From Microcebus murinus (taxonomy: Eukaryota > Chordata > Mammalia > Primates > Cheirogaleidae), in the NCBI RefSeq assembly GCF_040939455.1, contig NC_134117.1:67664501-67728500 (forward strand): DNA of 64,000 bases. The letters are read 5' to 3'. The translations under genes were made by a program, and so were the position numbers. Every line of letters begins with the position of its first letter. The first letter of the stretch is position 1. The notes beneath the pieces were generated by a model that searched no databases, was not told the DNA's origin, and was given only the letters and a program-made list of their open reading frames with translations. Below, in pieces: positions 39,275 through 52,456 of this stretch.

Positions 39275-39863
39275 TTAAGAGAAGACAGTGAGAAAGCAGA
39301 TTTACTTTCAGACCAAGGTACCTGGAGAGACCCAGGTTGAATCCCACGTGGGCCACTATGTGACGAGGGTTAAGGCTCTTTCCTCTTCCCAGTCTCTGTT
39401 TCCTCATCTAAACCGCCTCGTTCAGAGGCTGTTGTGAGGATTAAGGCAGATGATGGGTGCAAAGCTCTCAGCAAAGCACCTGCCCATGGCAAGTGGGCGA
39501 TATGAGTGGCCCCTGAAATGGCTCCAGGAGACTCACAGCTTTCCATGAAGCACAATTTACAATCCACTTCCTTAGACAATGGGAATCATTGAAATGTTTA
39601 AGGCACGGAATTAACACGATTTAATTTTTATTTTAGAAGGAGTACTAGAAGTTTAGTATGTTTGTTGAATGCCAATAAAGAATGATATTTTTATGGACAA
39701 GGTAAAGAAAGGAGAGCTAGATGATCCAACAGTCAGGTGAAGTCAAACCTGGCTCGTTAACCTGCCCTAGAATTGGTAAAATATACTAGAGTTGGCCAGG
39801 AGGGAGGTTCCCAGTGTCATACCGTGGGACATTGTGGTTGGTTCTGACCTTGTCATCATTTTT

Positions 39864-40660
39864 TTTATTGTGGTAAAAAACACATAACACAAAATCTGCC
39901 ATCTCATCCATTTTTAAGTATACAGTTCAGTATTGTTAATATATTCACGTTGTTGTAAAACAAAGCTCCAGAACATTTTCATCTTGCAAATCTGAAACTC
40001 TGTGCCTATGAAACAACCCCCCCCCTTTCCCTTTACCCAGCTCCGGGTAAAATAGGCAAAAATAGAATAACTACCATTCTATTTTCTGTTTCTGTGAATT
40101 TGACTACTATAGAAACCTCATCAAATATAAGCGGAATCCTACAGTAATTGTGTTTTTGTGACTGGCTTATTTCACTTAGTATAATGTCCCCAAGGTTCAT
40201 CCATGATGTGTGTCAGAATTTCCTATCTTTTTATGGCTGAATAATATTTCATTGTGTGAATAGACCACATTTTGTTTATCCATTCATTCAACGGACACTT
40301 GGGTTGCTTCTGCCTCTTAGACATTGTGAATAATACTGCTATGAAGATGGATATGCAGATATCTCTTCAAGACCTGCTTTTGGTCCTTTTGGGTATATAT
40401 CCAGAAGTGGGATCGCTGGATAAATGGCAATGTTATTATTATTTTTTTTATTTTTGTTTTTTAAAGTAGCCTCCATGATGTTTTCTATGGTGGCTGCACC
40501 AACAGGACACAAGGGTTCTAAGTTCTCTACATCTTCACGAACACTTGTGATTTTCTGTTTTTGTTTTTACATAGTAGCCATCCTAATGGGTATGAGGTGA
40601 TATCTCATTTTGATGTCTTGTCTTCATTTTTATTAACAACTTGGAAGAAGATATGGAAGG
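39864..40660 (-). mobile_element. L1 3'-region fragment (old)
   Basis: Antisense L1 words are clear: 'tttttatggctgaataatat', 'tttatccattcattcaacgg', 'attgtgaataatactgctat' and 'gggtatatatccagaagtgg'. It is degenerate, with no open reading frame of ORF2. Confidence 0.85.
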
Positions 40661-40984
40661 GAGTCCTGTGGAATCTGCAGCATGAGCCAGAATGATAGCA
40701 TCTGGGCTGAAAAACACTTCAGTCGGCCGCACAGTGAGCTGACACTTTTATCTAAACTCTGCATACAAGTAAGAGACGTAGGAGGGCGAGCTCCTCTCAG
40801 GTGGGCCTGCACCCGCGCAGTCTCAGGGCTGGCAGGGCATCACAATCTCCTGAGAGCTTTAAAAACTGGAGAGAAGATAAATTTCCAGACCTACCTCAGA
40901 CCTGCAGAAGCAGAATTTCACAGGTCACCCCATCCTACCCGAGCGATTCTGATACTCAGTTAGGTTTGGGAATCAGAAGTGTTT

Positions 40985-41150
40985 CTCCCAGCACCAACAG
41001 CATCAACCTCACCTGAGAACTTGTTAGAAATCACAGATCTTCAGGCTCCATCTCAGATCTGGTGAATCAGAAACTCTGGGAGTGGAGCTCAGCAAACTGT
41101 GTTTTTAAAAACCCTCTATGTGATGCTAGCATTTGAGAATCGTTACTCTA
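40985..41150 (-). mobile_element. MER5A-like hAT-Charlie remnant
   Basis: 'cagcatcaacctcacctgag', 'gaacttgttagaaatcacag' and 'gaatcagaaactctgggagt' match the reverse MER5A pattern. A second MER5-like stretch precedes it at about 40830-40960. Confidence 0.75.
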
Positions 41151-41467
41151 GAAAAGCACTAAGCCCTTTTTCAACACAGAGCATCTGTGATTTGATGGGT
41201 GGCAATTCTTTTACAATAGCAATAAAATCCATTAAATACTTGGGTATTAATTCAACTTGGGACAAAAGAGTCAAAGAAAATTAGAAAGACTTAAAGGGAG
41301 AAATAAAGGAAGGAATATATAAATAATTAAATAAGCAGCTAGATTATGTTCCTTGTAGGAAAGGCCCATGCACAGACTTAATTATATACCAGTGGTGTTC
41401 TCCTTTTGTAGAATAAATGAGGAAAAATACCAACTTTTTTATTGTATTAATATTAGGGTCAGACCCA

Positions 41468-41783
41468 TGCTACCAAAAAAAAAATTTTTTTTTTTGAGAC
41501 AAAGTCTTGTTCTGTCACCTCGGGTGGAGTGCAGTGTCATCATCATAGCTCACTACAACCTCAAACTCCTGGGCTCAATCAATCCTCCTGCCTTAGCCTC
41601 CTGAGTAGCTGGGACTCAGGTGGGTGCCGCCAAAGCCAGCTAAGTTTTCTGTGTTTAGTAAAGATGGGATCTGGCTCTTGCTCAGGCTGGTCTCCAAATC
41701 CTGAGCTCAGGCAATCCTCCTGCCTTGGCCTCCCAGAGTGCTAGGACTACAGGTGTGAGCCACCATGCCTGGTGGTGCTACCA
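41468..41783 (-). mobile_element. Older Alu, no strepsirrhine linker
   Basis: The copy runs about 41476-41775 in minus orientation, flanked by TGCTACCA at 41468-41475 and 41776-41783. It uses the 'atcatcatagctcactacaa' left arm and lacks the ttggccaattaattt linker, so it looks older than its neighbours. Confidence 0.88.
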
Positions 41784-42894
41784 CATTTTAAAACAAAGTG
41801 GCAATTCTCCAGATCAAGTTTAAAACAGAAAAATGAATCAGTAGGAAAGACTAGACATTTCAGAAATAGATTCAAGCCATTGTAAGAGTTCAATATGTGA
41901 AAAAACAATGAGAGAAGAAATCACTGTTTAATGAGGTTCTTTGAACCATGTCTTTATCCGTTCATCATTGTTCCATCAAGCGTGTGTGAAGCATGTACTC
42001 TGTGTCAGTCCCCAGGCAAGGAGCTGAGAACAGGCGTGAGCACAACAGGCTCTCTGCCTTCAAAAACCTTAAGCAAACACAGCATTGTGTGATATGCCAG
42101 CATATACATGGACATTCAAGAGATGATGGATGGATGGAGGAGGGAAGTACAGCGGAAGCCTTCAGGAAGGTCATTTCATCTCTGTTGGTTGGGGAAGGGG
42201 ATGAAGACTTCCTAGCAAGAAGGCATGGCCCAAGAAGGCAGAGATTCTGGAAGAGAAAGTGGGGAGGGTTTTCAAAGGCCAGGATGTAGTTTATGCAGAG
42301 GCAAAAGGGTGGAAGAGAGAGCCCAGGGCAGCTGGAGACTGACTGAGAGTGACAAGAGAGGAGTCAAAAGTGGGGTGCAGGGCTCATCCTCAGGTGGATA
42401 TGGGTCAGCCAATACCCCACACCAGTAAGTTCCTACAGAGCACAGAGTGAACCATAAATCTGCTATAACTTTATAAAGGAAGCAGGACAATGTTTTCTTT
42501 AGCTCTGGAGAAGCTATACATTTCTGCCTACTGAAGAAATTGATTGCTGGACTGGAATATATAAGAGTATTTACATGACAAACTATAATTAAGCAGGAAA
42601 GAGGAAGCCATATGTTGGGAAAAACATGCAAGTGCTAGGTATAACTATCAATGAGCAATGGCAGGTAGATAAGGAGCTGGAGACAGCATAAAGTCAAGTC
42701 GTGAAAGGAGGGTGACCTTTGGAGTCCATCAAGCCTTGTGCTGCTCCTTATCACTTGTGTGATGGGACCACTCCAGGCAGTTTGCTTATCTTTAAGACAG
42801 GAATATTATCTCTTCCATCAGCTGGCGCGAGGATTAAGCAAGAATCATAATAGCCACTCAAATCATGGTTCTCTTCCCTTCTTTCATCATTTAT

Positions 42895-43145
42895 GAAGAC
42901 TTTCAAAATAACAATGAACATTTTTCAGTATTTGTGCCAAGTACTTCACTTACATTATCTTATTTAATCCATTCAATAACCCCTTGAGTTTGGTACTAAA
43001 AATCCAGTATATAGATGAGAAAGTTGAGGCCCTGTGAAGGTAAGCAATTTGTCTCAGGTTTGAACAATTCCTTAATAGAGCTAGGATTTAACCCAGCTCG
43101 CTCTTTCTTCAGAGTCCAAGTGTGTAACCCCATGGCACACTGCCT
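42895..43145 (+). repeat. MIR SINE
   Basis: 'ttgtgccaagtacttcactt', 'atagatgagaaagttgaggc' and 'agagctaggatttaacccag' identify a MIR copy. Ends are approximate. Confidence 0.85.
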
Positions 43146-43464
43146 CTGAGCACATGGTCTAAGATGACGAACACACACCATCCACAAGGAGATGAAAGGA
43201 AAATCACTGTAAGAAAAATCCAATTGTGGCAGAGCTTTTGAAAGAAAAGTATATTTCTGGGAGGATGAGGCTTCATAAAGGGGATCAAGGTTTTCTAGAG
43301 CAATTTAGAGAAGTTCCACAGCGAGTGTGGTTCTACAGAAGTGCAGCCCCTTTGGGCCAAAGAGGACAGCTGCCATGGTGAGGGAGCACAGGACACAACC
43401 CACTGTGTCTCAGCCAGGGGGTCTGCTAGGCCCTTTACCTCTTAGGTCTCAATTTCCTCATCTA

Positions 43465-43494
43465 TAAAACAAAACAAAACAAAACAAAACAAAA
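43465..43494. repeat. (AAAAC)n microsatellite
   Basis: Six or so AAAAC units occur in intron 14, next to a MIR-like 'aatttcctcatctataaaac'. Confidence 0.9.
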
Positions 43495-44138
43495 TAATAC
43501 TTCAATCTCTGAGGGGTTTTATGAGGATTAGGTTCATTGATTCATTGATTCATTCATTCATTTCCTACATATGTATCAGGTATTGGCTGTGTGCCAGGCA
43601 TTGTGCTGGAAGTACAAAGAAAATGTACTTGACATCCTTGACATTGAGATACTTGTAAAAAATACCATTTATGTGAAAATGCTTGGTAAACTGCAAAGCA
43701 TTATTATACAAATAATATTTAGTAATAGTCTCTTCTTGGTTGGGGGTGGAGGAAGAAGAGGAGGACATGCTCCAATAAAGTAGTTCAAATACTGTTTATA
43801 ATAGTGAAAACTTGTCAACACAAATGCCCAATGACAGAAAAATGGCCAAGCAAAGAACATTCTATAACTCTTAAAATTTTGGATCATCATTCTTCCAAAA
43901 TAAGCATAGCTGTTTGGAAATGTGGGTTTTTATCTGTTTGGGGATTGATCTGTTTGGGATATCAGAAGTGACAGAAGCAAAGGAGATGATCACCTTGCAG
44001 AAAGTTGATGACAATTCCAGAAAGTGTTTGCAAATCCAACCAGCACAAGGTGGTGATTAAGCCTGAGTCAGCACATCAGTACAAATTATTGAAAAAGGAA
44101 AAAAAAAAAACCTGTGTATTTTGTCTGTGCCATGATAA

Positions 44139-44384
<246 letters not shown>

Positions 44385-44867
44385 TAGCATGGGATTCTGA
44401 CTTTCTGAGCATAGGTGGGAGGGAATGGAGGGGGTACAGATGACCAACCCTCTATATCCATTGCAACTCTAGCATTCTGATATCCTGATCGCTTTTAAAA
44501 GCTGGAAAATCCCATGATGCCTTGATATGTCATGGTTGAACAAAGTTTTATTACTAATAATTATTTATAAGCCAGCGTGGCTTTGTGACTTTCCATTTTG
44601 TTAAGGACAACAGAGTGTCCCAGGATTTGGCCAACTAGCAGTTGGTCTCAGCAGCAATGCTCTCCGGAGGCAAAGCAGCAAATAGTGCTTGGATTAAAAG
44701 AGGAGCGGTTGGCTTCCTTTGCTTACTCATTGCTTCAGATATGATGAAGTGATTTGAGGGGTTTCCCCCAAAATTTCACCTTCAGCACTAGATTAGAACT
44801 TGTTGACTAATCCTATGAATACTTACGATAAGGTTTTTCTTTATAGAACCTTTAAAAAGCAGGACTG

Positions 44868-44937
44868 AGTATTTTATTTTCTTTGTTTTTTTTTTTTTTT
44901 TCTTTGTGAACATCCAGGGGAAGTATTTTATTTTCTT
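44868..44937 (-). mobile_element. Ultra-short poly(A) retroposon stub
   Basis: Two perfect 16-bp copies of AGTATTTTATTTTCTT (44868-44883 and 44922-44937) flank a T run (44886-44901) and about 20 nt of body (44902-44921). This is the same architecture as the stubs at 14496 and 48595. Confidence 0.7.
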
Positions 44938-45398
44938 AAGTGGTCTTGTTCTTGATATATAGCTTCCAGGAGATAAGTCCTAGATTAACTATTAACTATG
45001 TGCAATTTGTTTCTGCTGACCGGCGGGTCATTTTTAGTATAAGACTGGCATTTTCCTTCTGAGGGCTTTGGGTTGGGGTGGGGACATAATGGCGAGACAT
45101 TTAGACTCTGAGTTAGAGGTAAGAATCAGTCATCCCTGATAAAGCCCTGTAATGTCAATCTGTAATTGACTAAACTTTCTTTGGGAAAATCAATGTCCTA
45201 CTACTATTTTTTTAAAATCAGAGTTGCTCAAGGTAAATTTCAGAAATGTATGAAATATCTGCACAGTTTAAAATTGAATCCTTTTTTATAGACTTATGAT
45301 AGGACAAACCCTATTCATAAAGTTTACTGCCATATGTTTTTGTTTCTACACTTCACTTCTATGCCCCACCATTTATGGGATGCACTGTATTCACTCTG

Positions 45399-45865
45399 TG
45401 TATTAGTTCGCTAGGGCTGCCATACAAAGAGCACTGCAAACTGGTGGCTTAAACAACAGAAATTTATGCTCTCGTAATTCCAGAGGCCAGAAGTCCAAAA
45501 TCACGGTGCCAACAGGGGACATGCTGTCTCTCCTAGCTGCTGGTGGTTGCCAGTAATCCTTAGCACTTCTTGGCTTGCAGCTACGCAGCTCCAGTTTCTT
45601 CCTCCATTGTCACAAGGCTGCTTTCCCTCTGTGTGTCTGTGCCTTCGCGTGGTGTTCCCCTCTTCTATAAGGACATTGGTCATGTTGGATTTAAAGCCCA
45701 CTTTAGTATGATGTCATCTTAATTTACATCTTGATTGCATCTGCAAAGACCCTATTTCCATATAAAGTCACTGCTGTGTCCCTGGGCTGGGTAGGCTACA
45801 AGTGCTGGGGGTTAGGACTTTAATATATGAATTTGGGGGGATACAATTCAACCCCTCAATACTCA
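45399..45865 (-). mobile_element. MLT1-type MaLR solo LTR
   Basis: Words match an MLT1 LTR in reverse: 'tgtattagttcgctagggct', 'ggcttaaacaacagaaattt', 'tataaggacattggtcatgt' and 'tgcaaagaccctatttccat'. It is an old ERVL-MaLR LTR without internal coding sequence. Confidence 0.8.
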
Positions 45866-46577
45866 GATCTTTGAACAGATTCTCTAGTGCTTTTAGGGTC
45901 CTTTAAATACATCAAGGCCCCCCCTTCAAAAGGGACAACGGTGTAAATATACTGACTTCGGGGTTCCCTTAAAAGCCATGGCTCAGCAAGGTACAACATA
46001 GGGCTCTTTAACCCTTACATTCAAGCCATGGCTTGTCTGGGCCTGAGACACTGCCTGCAAGTCTGGTTACCCAACTTCTAGAAGGATCGAAGAGACTTGG
46101 AGAAGGTCCAGGAAGACAGTGGCACAGAAGGCCTGTTCCCCAGGGCAGGCTGACGAGGTCGGAGCCGCGTGCAGAGGGGGCTGTGGCAAAGGCGAGCATG
46201 GGTCTGCTCCCGCGCCTGCCATGTTTGGCTGAAAGCCACGAGATGCAAAGCCTAGAGAGAGATCAGAGCAAGCGATAAAGCTTAGAGTGGTTCAGGCTGG
46301 TATTACAAATAAGTTCCAGAGAACTAAGTCCAGTCTGGTGTGACAGACCCATGGCACTGCCCAGAGAACCCACCCAAAGAAACTGGGCAGATCCTGCCCT
46401 TTGGAGGGTCAGCATGGAGGTCGTGAGGTCTTCCCCCAGCCCAGCCAGTGCCCACCTGCTGCCCCACTGAGATACAAGAAAGTGGAGCATAGTTCTAATC
46501 CTTGGGAAGAAATCTTTTAATTGGAAAATTCTGAGGGTTTTTTTTTATATATATTCTCTTTCTATCACTTTACATTT

Positions 46578-46913
46578 CCAAATCACTTTCTTCTTTTTTT
46601 TTGTTTGAGACAGAATCTCACTCTCTTGCCCAGGCTAGAGTGCTATGGCATCAGCCTAGCTCATAGCAACCTCAAACTCCTGGGCTCAAGCAATCCTTCT
46701 GCCTCAGCCTCCCGAGTAGCTGGGACTACAGGCATGCGCCACCATGGCCAGCTAATTTTTTCTATATATATTTTTAGTTGGCCAATTAACTTTTTTCTAT
46801 TTTTAGTAGAGATGGGGTCTCACTCTTGCTCAGGCTGGTTTCAAACTCCTGACCTTGAGTGATCCACTTGCCTTGGCCTCCCAGAGTGCTAGGATTACAG
46901 GCCAAATCACTTT
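46578..46913 (-). mobile_element. Alu, strepsirrhine type, 5'-truncated
   Basis: The Alu runs 46590-46901 in minus orientation, flanked by CCAAATCACTTT (46578-46589 and 46902-46913). It stops at 'aggattacagg', so the first bases of the left arm (the GGCCGGGCGCGGTGGCTCA part) are missing. It contains CTATTTTTAG at 46797. Confidence 0.93.
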
Positions 46914-48584
46914 TAATGAGAATGTGTTTTCCTGTAACTTAAGAAAACCTCACAAAACCTAGATGAAAGGAAGATCTGCACTAACTCTCCCAGCTGATGT
47001 GCTGTTTTCCCGCCAATTAGATTTCATGGTAGCACATTCTTCAGACTGATTCAGTTTACCAAATATTCCTAGAGTTTGGGAAGTGCGAGAGTATCCCAGA
47101 ATAAGCCTCTAACTGCAGTGAATCTAGAATCTTGAAAACAAAGCTAACAGATACGATCAATTAAAGGGCAGAAGAAGATAGTATCTCTCACGCCCAAAGC
47201 CATAAATGAAGGCTGGTAGGCTGAGAAGTGCAGGGTGGGTCAGGGTGAGGGTTGGGCTCCTGCCTGGCTTTGGCACTTGAGTTCCAACAGAAGGGATTTG
47301 GGTCCTACATTAGTAAGGGGAAAATGTCTTACCGATTCCCTCTTTTCTTCTAAGTCTGTTTGGTTTCTCACCCTTCCTACTAGCGTGGCATCAGGAGGGG
47401 ATGGGCAGTGATAAACTTTTGCAGGCAGTCCCAGGGGCTACTGCAGGTGGCCCCGTTTATTGCCTTAATTCTGCTGGGACTGCAGTTAGCACTGTCCCTG
47501 GGCCCCACTCCTCCACAGCCAGGCCCTGATGCCACCTGGCTGTGGGGGTTGAGCCATACCTGCTGTCCCCTATGCTATGTGAGCTGGAGGCCTCCTCCAC
47601 CATGAAACCACCCTGCACCAAGAAGACACTGAGCATGACTCCCTCTGAGCATTCCTGCTCCCAGCCCCATCTCACCCATGAGCCACATCTGAGGTTCTGT
47701 CCCTTCCTCATTCCTTGATCTTCAGTCCCCTCTCTACCCAGCATGACTCACCTTGAAGCTCTCACAAGCAGCCAGCACTGTCCCGGACCAGGCGGGGTCT
47801 CCAGCCAGCACTGCAGGTGTTGACAGGCAGCTCCTTGCCAACTCCCTCCAGAGCTGCCTATCTCCCTCGAAACCCATTCTCACCAGTGACATCTTGGGTG
47901 TCTACCTTTTTGGATAAGTCTCCAAGTTGTCACCAGCAGCTTGAGGCTTCCCCAAGAGCCTACTTAGACTCAGCAAAATCACTGCATCCACCTGGGATGT
48001 TTTCAAAATACTTTTAAAGCTCATTGGTTGGCAGGACCCATTGGTAGCCCTGTGTGACCCCAAATATAACCTCCCTAACTGGGCCATCAGGGCCTTGCAC
48101 ATGGGGTTGTTGTGATGCCCTTTCCTTTCCAGCTCTCTTGTCATGGACACATGCTCCCTGACCCAAGCTCAGCTCAGGAGGGTGATTTCTATATTCCCAT
48201 GGCCACCTGTATGTGGTGACGCCACTGAACTTCTCCTTCTGATGTAGGTATCCTGGATGTGGTTCCCAGTCCTGCTCCCCAATAGGGATCTTCAAGGTCC
48301 TCTCTGAGGTTGGGGCCCATGCCAGCCAATATGACTTCCTGGCTGACTCTGACATACGGACATTGCCAACCCAGGACCCCCCCTACATATTAGTAGTCCA
48401 ACAAAGTCAGAGGGCTGCCTCTGTACAGATCCGAAAGCCCAGAACAGTTTCAAGTACACACGACACCTCTTTGCTGCAGGAGGTGGGGAAAATTAGCATA
48501 GAACTGGAGTCTGACAGACCTGGACATGGATGCCCAGCTCTGCAACTTACTAGGTCTATGACTTAAGCAAGACATCTGGGCTCT

Positions 48585-48592
48585 CTGACCCC

Positions 48593-48633
<41 letters not shown>

Positions 48634-48697
48634 CGTGGACGAGGTTCTGGGGCCCCAAGAGCGGGGCCCCGGAAGTCGCCCTGACCCCAGTTTTTTT
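48585..48697 (-). mobile_element. Short GC-rich poly(A) retroposon stub
   Basis: A run of 39 T (48595-48633) is followed by a 47-nt GC-rich body (48634-48680), flanked by direct copies of CTGACCCCAG (48585-48594, 48681-48690) that extend into T runs. The body contains two GGGGCCCC palindromes. On the minus strand it reads as a short RNA 3' end plus poly(A). I cannot identify the source, and no AATAAA lies in the body. Confidence 0.75.
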
Positions 48698-48844
48698 CAA
48701 TGGTGAAACAGGAGAAAGGCACACCATAAGGGTTTCGTGAGAATTAAGTGAGCTCGTGTATATAGAGTATCTAGCAGCCTGATTGACCCATGGTAGCCTC
48801 AAAAAGTCAGTTCCTACCCTTCTGGGATGTCTCCAGCTTCAAAC

Positions 48845-49400
48845 TATACTCATATGTCGTTATCATGGGGATGTATAATTTTATCTCCTTTTTCTCCCTA
48901 AATACACTTTGCCATATTTGATTTAGCTTTTTCATGGTGGCATTCCATTGGAAAAATGCACCATAAAAATTGAATCATCTCCCTACTGAGAGCAATTTTA
49001 GTAGTTTTCAGTTTCTCGTAGAGCACATGTTGCTTTACCACTCTGCGGAGTTGTTTCTGCAGGATGAAATTCTCCAGGGTGGCATTACTGGGTTACAGGG
49101 GAGGCACAGCTTTATGGCTGTCGTTCAGCGTTGCCACATCCCCTGCAAACACTGGGCTGATTCAGTGTCCTCAGCGCTGCACAAGGAGGCCTCATTCCCT
49201 TGTGGCATTGCTGATTTTCGATTGGATACTTGTTTTTCGTTTTTCAGCTTGAGTCATGTAAAGTTAAAGGTGACAAGCCATTGAGTTTTATTGTTTTATT
49301 TATTTTGCAAGATGAATAGGTATCTAGTGGTATCTCAGAGCAGTTTTGATTTATTGTTTTTTAAGCATTAGTGAGGATAATCTTTTCTGACATGTTTGTT
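48845..49400 (-). mobile_element. Probable old L1 fragment
   Basis: Degenerate antisense L1-like words occur: 'ttcatggtggcattccattg', 'ggtggcattactgggttaca' and 'tgaataggtatctagtggta'. The match is weak and the ends approximate. Confidence 0.5.
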
Positions 49401-49657
49401 AGTTTAGCAATGATATTTCTTTAGATGTTAATCCTCCCTGTGGGTATCGACTTGTGAACTTCTGTTGGTGCTGTATACATTTTGGATAGCAAGAGTTGGT
49501 CATATTCATGGTGTATATTTTCTCTACTCTATTAAATTTAATTTGAGTTTTATTTTGTGTCTTCTTTGGAAGTCTTAATTTGTATATAGTCCAACCCATC
49601 CAGTCTGCTTCTGTTGTGGGGAGTACAGTCTATTGGCTTTTCTCTGGGCTGCATGTG

Positions 49658-50003
49658 ACAGGGATTTTTTTCTTTTCTTTTTTTTTTTTTAGACAGAGTC
49701 TCACTCTGTTGCCCAGGCTAGAGTGCTGTGGTATCAGCCTAGCTCACAGCAACCTCAAACTCCTTGGCTCAGGTGATCCTACTGCCTCAGCCTCCTGAGT
49801 AGCTGGGACTACAGGCTGTGCCACATGCCTGGCTAATTTTTTCTATGTATTTTTAGTTGTGCAGCTAATTTCTTTCCATTTTTTAGTATAGACAGGGTCT
49901 CGCTCTTGCTCAGGCTGGTCTTGAACTCCTGAGCTCAAACAATCTGCCTGCCTCGGCCTCCCAGAGTGGCTAGGATTACAGGTATGAGCCACCGCGCCCA
50001 GCC
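49658..50003 (-). mobile_element. Alu (left member of inverted pair)
   Basis: Minus-orientation Alu of about 49672-50003, ending GAGCCACCGCGCCCAGCC. The flanking ACAGGG..TTTTT sequences (about 49658 and 50005) suggest an imperfect duplication. Confidence 0.92.
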
Positions 50004-50018
50004 AACAGGGCTTTTTCT

Positions 50019-50236
50019 TAAAGGGGTGACTGAAGGCTGGGCACAGTGGCTCCCACTTGTAATTCCAGCACTTTGGGAGGCTAAGGCAGGAGGATCATGT
50101 GAGGTCAGGAGTTCTAAGTTGCAGTGAGCTGTGATCTCACCACTGCACTCCAGCCTGGGTGACAGCTTGTCTCAAAAAATAAATAAATAAATAAATAAAT
50201 AAAAACAATAGAATCAGAGTTAAAGGGGTGATTGAA
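50019..50236 (+). mobile_element. Internally deleted Alu (right member of inverted pair)
   Basis: The plus-oriented Alu, 50035-50220, begins GGCTGGGCACAGTGGCTC, jumps from 'gtcaggagttc' to 'taagttgcagtgagctg', and ends in an (AAAT)n tail. The duplication TAAAGGGGTGACTGAA / TAAAGGGGTGATTGAA has one mismatch. It lies 87 bp before exon 16. Confidence 0.93.
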
Positions 50237-50307
50237 ATTTTTTGCTGTGTCCCCCTGCCACGTGGGCTGCAGGATCCCATCTCACACAATTCTGTTCTCT
50301 GTCCCAG

Positions 50308-50397
50308 GTCTGCCATGTGAATCTGGAGGGGCAGCCATTCTACTCCAAGAAGGACAGACCCTTGTGCAAGAAGCATGCACATGCCATCAACGTGTAG
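50308..50397 (+). CDS. LDB3: LDB3 exon 16: end of LIM3 and stop
   Basis: Twenty-nine codons and TAG (50395-50397) encode [20 protein letters not shown] and KKHAHAINV. It provides the last LIM3 zinc ligands (C, C and the terminal KKH His). The C-terminus is HAHAINV where I recall HAHTINL in human. The acceptor is GTCCCAG at 50301-50307. The 3' UTR follows in the same exon. Confidence 0.97.
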   Translation, partial: VCHVNLEGQPFYSKKDRPLCKKHAHAINV

Positions 50398-51657
50398 GGG
50401 TGGAGGCGTCTGGTGCTGACGGGCAGAGCTGCTCTTGCTGCTGGCAACAAAGGATTCAAGGAGGCTGATGTTTCTTTTGGGGGGAAGGGGGGAAGAGAGG
50501 AAGTGATTGAGCCCTTTTGAAGTATAATTTTAGTTTTTTCTTTGGTGCACAGATTGTGTATTTGCATAGTTCCAACTAGAAGCCAAATGAAGATTCAAAC
50601 CAAGCTAGTAATTAATCCAAGACTGGAATTGTACTTCAAACGTTTAGAACAGAATTCCAAGAACTCAAAAGTGAAAAACAAAAAGCAACTTTCCCAAAGT
50701 GATACACTTCCCTGTGGTCATAGTCACCACAGTAGGGACAGAGCTCAGAACAGTTATGGAGAATCCAAAGCGTTCTGCAGAGTTCTTTAGAGCTCCCCTG
50801 GCAAACAAAGTGAAGTGCCAAACAGACCTTGCTGCAGGGTATTTTTAGAGCCATAGCTGAGAGCTTGTTAGCCAAGACCTATCGGCCTTTCCTCACCAAA
50901 AAAGGAAGTGTTATTCCATGACTAGCGTCATGGAGCTACCTCTGTGCATCAGACTTCGGACCTTGAACGAACTTGAAATGTTCTAAAGGGAGCCCCCATG
51001 TCCAGAGAGATGTCTTCTGGGAGCCACTGGGCAGTTGCCAGGGCTCCAGGAAGGGCTCTGGCTCACTCTGCAGACAGCTGAGAAAGATGGGCCCTTCAGC
51101 CACCCTCTTTCAGTCTGAAAAGCCATTGTTCCCAGAAGGCTTAGCTCCTTTTTGATTTGTGATGGGAAAGTGGAATTGGGTTTTTCCAGTTTTGCTTTGC
51201 AGTGTGTGAGAGGAGATTTTAAAGACTCTGGGTTGTGTTTGGTCCTTGTTTTACTTTAAGACATTTGTTAGCATGAGTGTCCGGTCCCGTGCATGTATTT
51301 CACCCCTAACCTGTGACTGCTCACTCATGACATCTTCCTCAGTACCCTCTATCTCAAATAGGCTCGGTGGCCTATGGAAAAGAGAAAGAGAGAGAGAGAG
51401 ATAGTGTCTAAAACAGGATGGCAGAATAGGTGTGGAGTAGAGGAACCTTACTTTCTGCCAACATCAGTAAGAATGCATGCGGGGGAGGACCTCCCACTTT
51501 CAGGTCTGCACCAACTGTCCTTGTCATATATTCCTTTCAATGCAGCACACTGATTACGTATAATTGTGCTGACTGCTAGAAGGAAAAGATGGACTGATAT
51601 ATATGCATTTGCCATTTTGGCCAATATTTTGATAAGGTATGAGCAGAGTTGATCTAG

Positions 51658-51674
51658 CAATTATTTATTTATTG
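51658..51674 (+). promoter_or_regulatory. LDB3: AU-rich element in 3' UTR
   Basis: 'caattatttatttattgc' holds overlapping ATTTA pentamers and the nonamer TTATTTATT. This is a class of element that can destabilise mRNA; its activity here is inferred. Confidence 0.5.
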
Positions 51675-52452
51675 CAGTAGACTTGGGCCTTCAAACTTCT
51701 TTGCAATATTAGTGATAGTTTGAGTTAGGTAAGCATTTTAAAGCTGTTTGGTGATAACGAGAAGCTTAATTTCTGAGGTTGGAAATGGGATAGTCACTTA
51801 CCTTTTTAGGAAACACTGTTATTATGCTCATTGAAAACGGCATTGAAGCAGGCAGTTTGCGTGGATGTTTCTCACTTGAGCACGATATTTAGGCACTCTC
51901 CCAACTCACTGCTACTCTGTCCTCCAGAAATCTTTTTGATTTTTCTTTTTGCATGTTTGAAAGGTTTTATGGGAATGCATTAGAACTCTTTTTCTTCTAA
52001 GAACTGAGGATTCCAGGGGACTGCCATCCTACCAGTATCTCTTCCCCTGCGGGAGAAGGAAACAGCTAGCTGTGTCCCTTGCAGGAAGCCTGAACTTTTT
52101 CCAAGCATGAAGCCACCAACTTCCCCCAGGGAACATCAGGGAGGGACATAAATGTGCTCCTATCACAGGGCCTTTCTTACCTTTGGTGCCCTGAGAAAGT
52201 GAGACAAAGTACCAGGCAGAGTAAAATCTGCTGGGACTGACTGGAGACTTGTCAGGAGTTGCAAACAAGTACCTTGTAGCATTCTGTTATTTTTGGAAAG
52301 TTCAAATATGCAGGGACAAGGTGGTTGCTGACTTTACAGAACGCCTCTGAGTAGGTTTTCTCCAAAAACAATCTATTAAATTATCTGGGACTGGTCTCGA
52401 GGAAAGAAAAAAAGTTCCCCAGAGTTCAGTTTCCAAAATCTCATTTTAAAGG

Positions 52453-52456
<4 letters not shown>

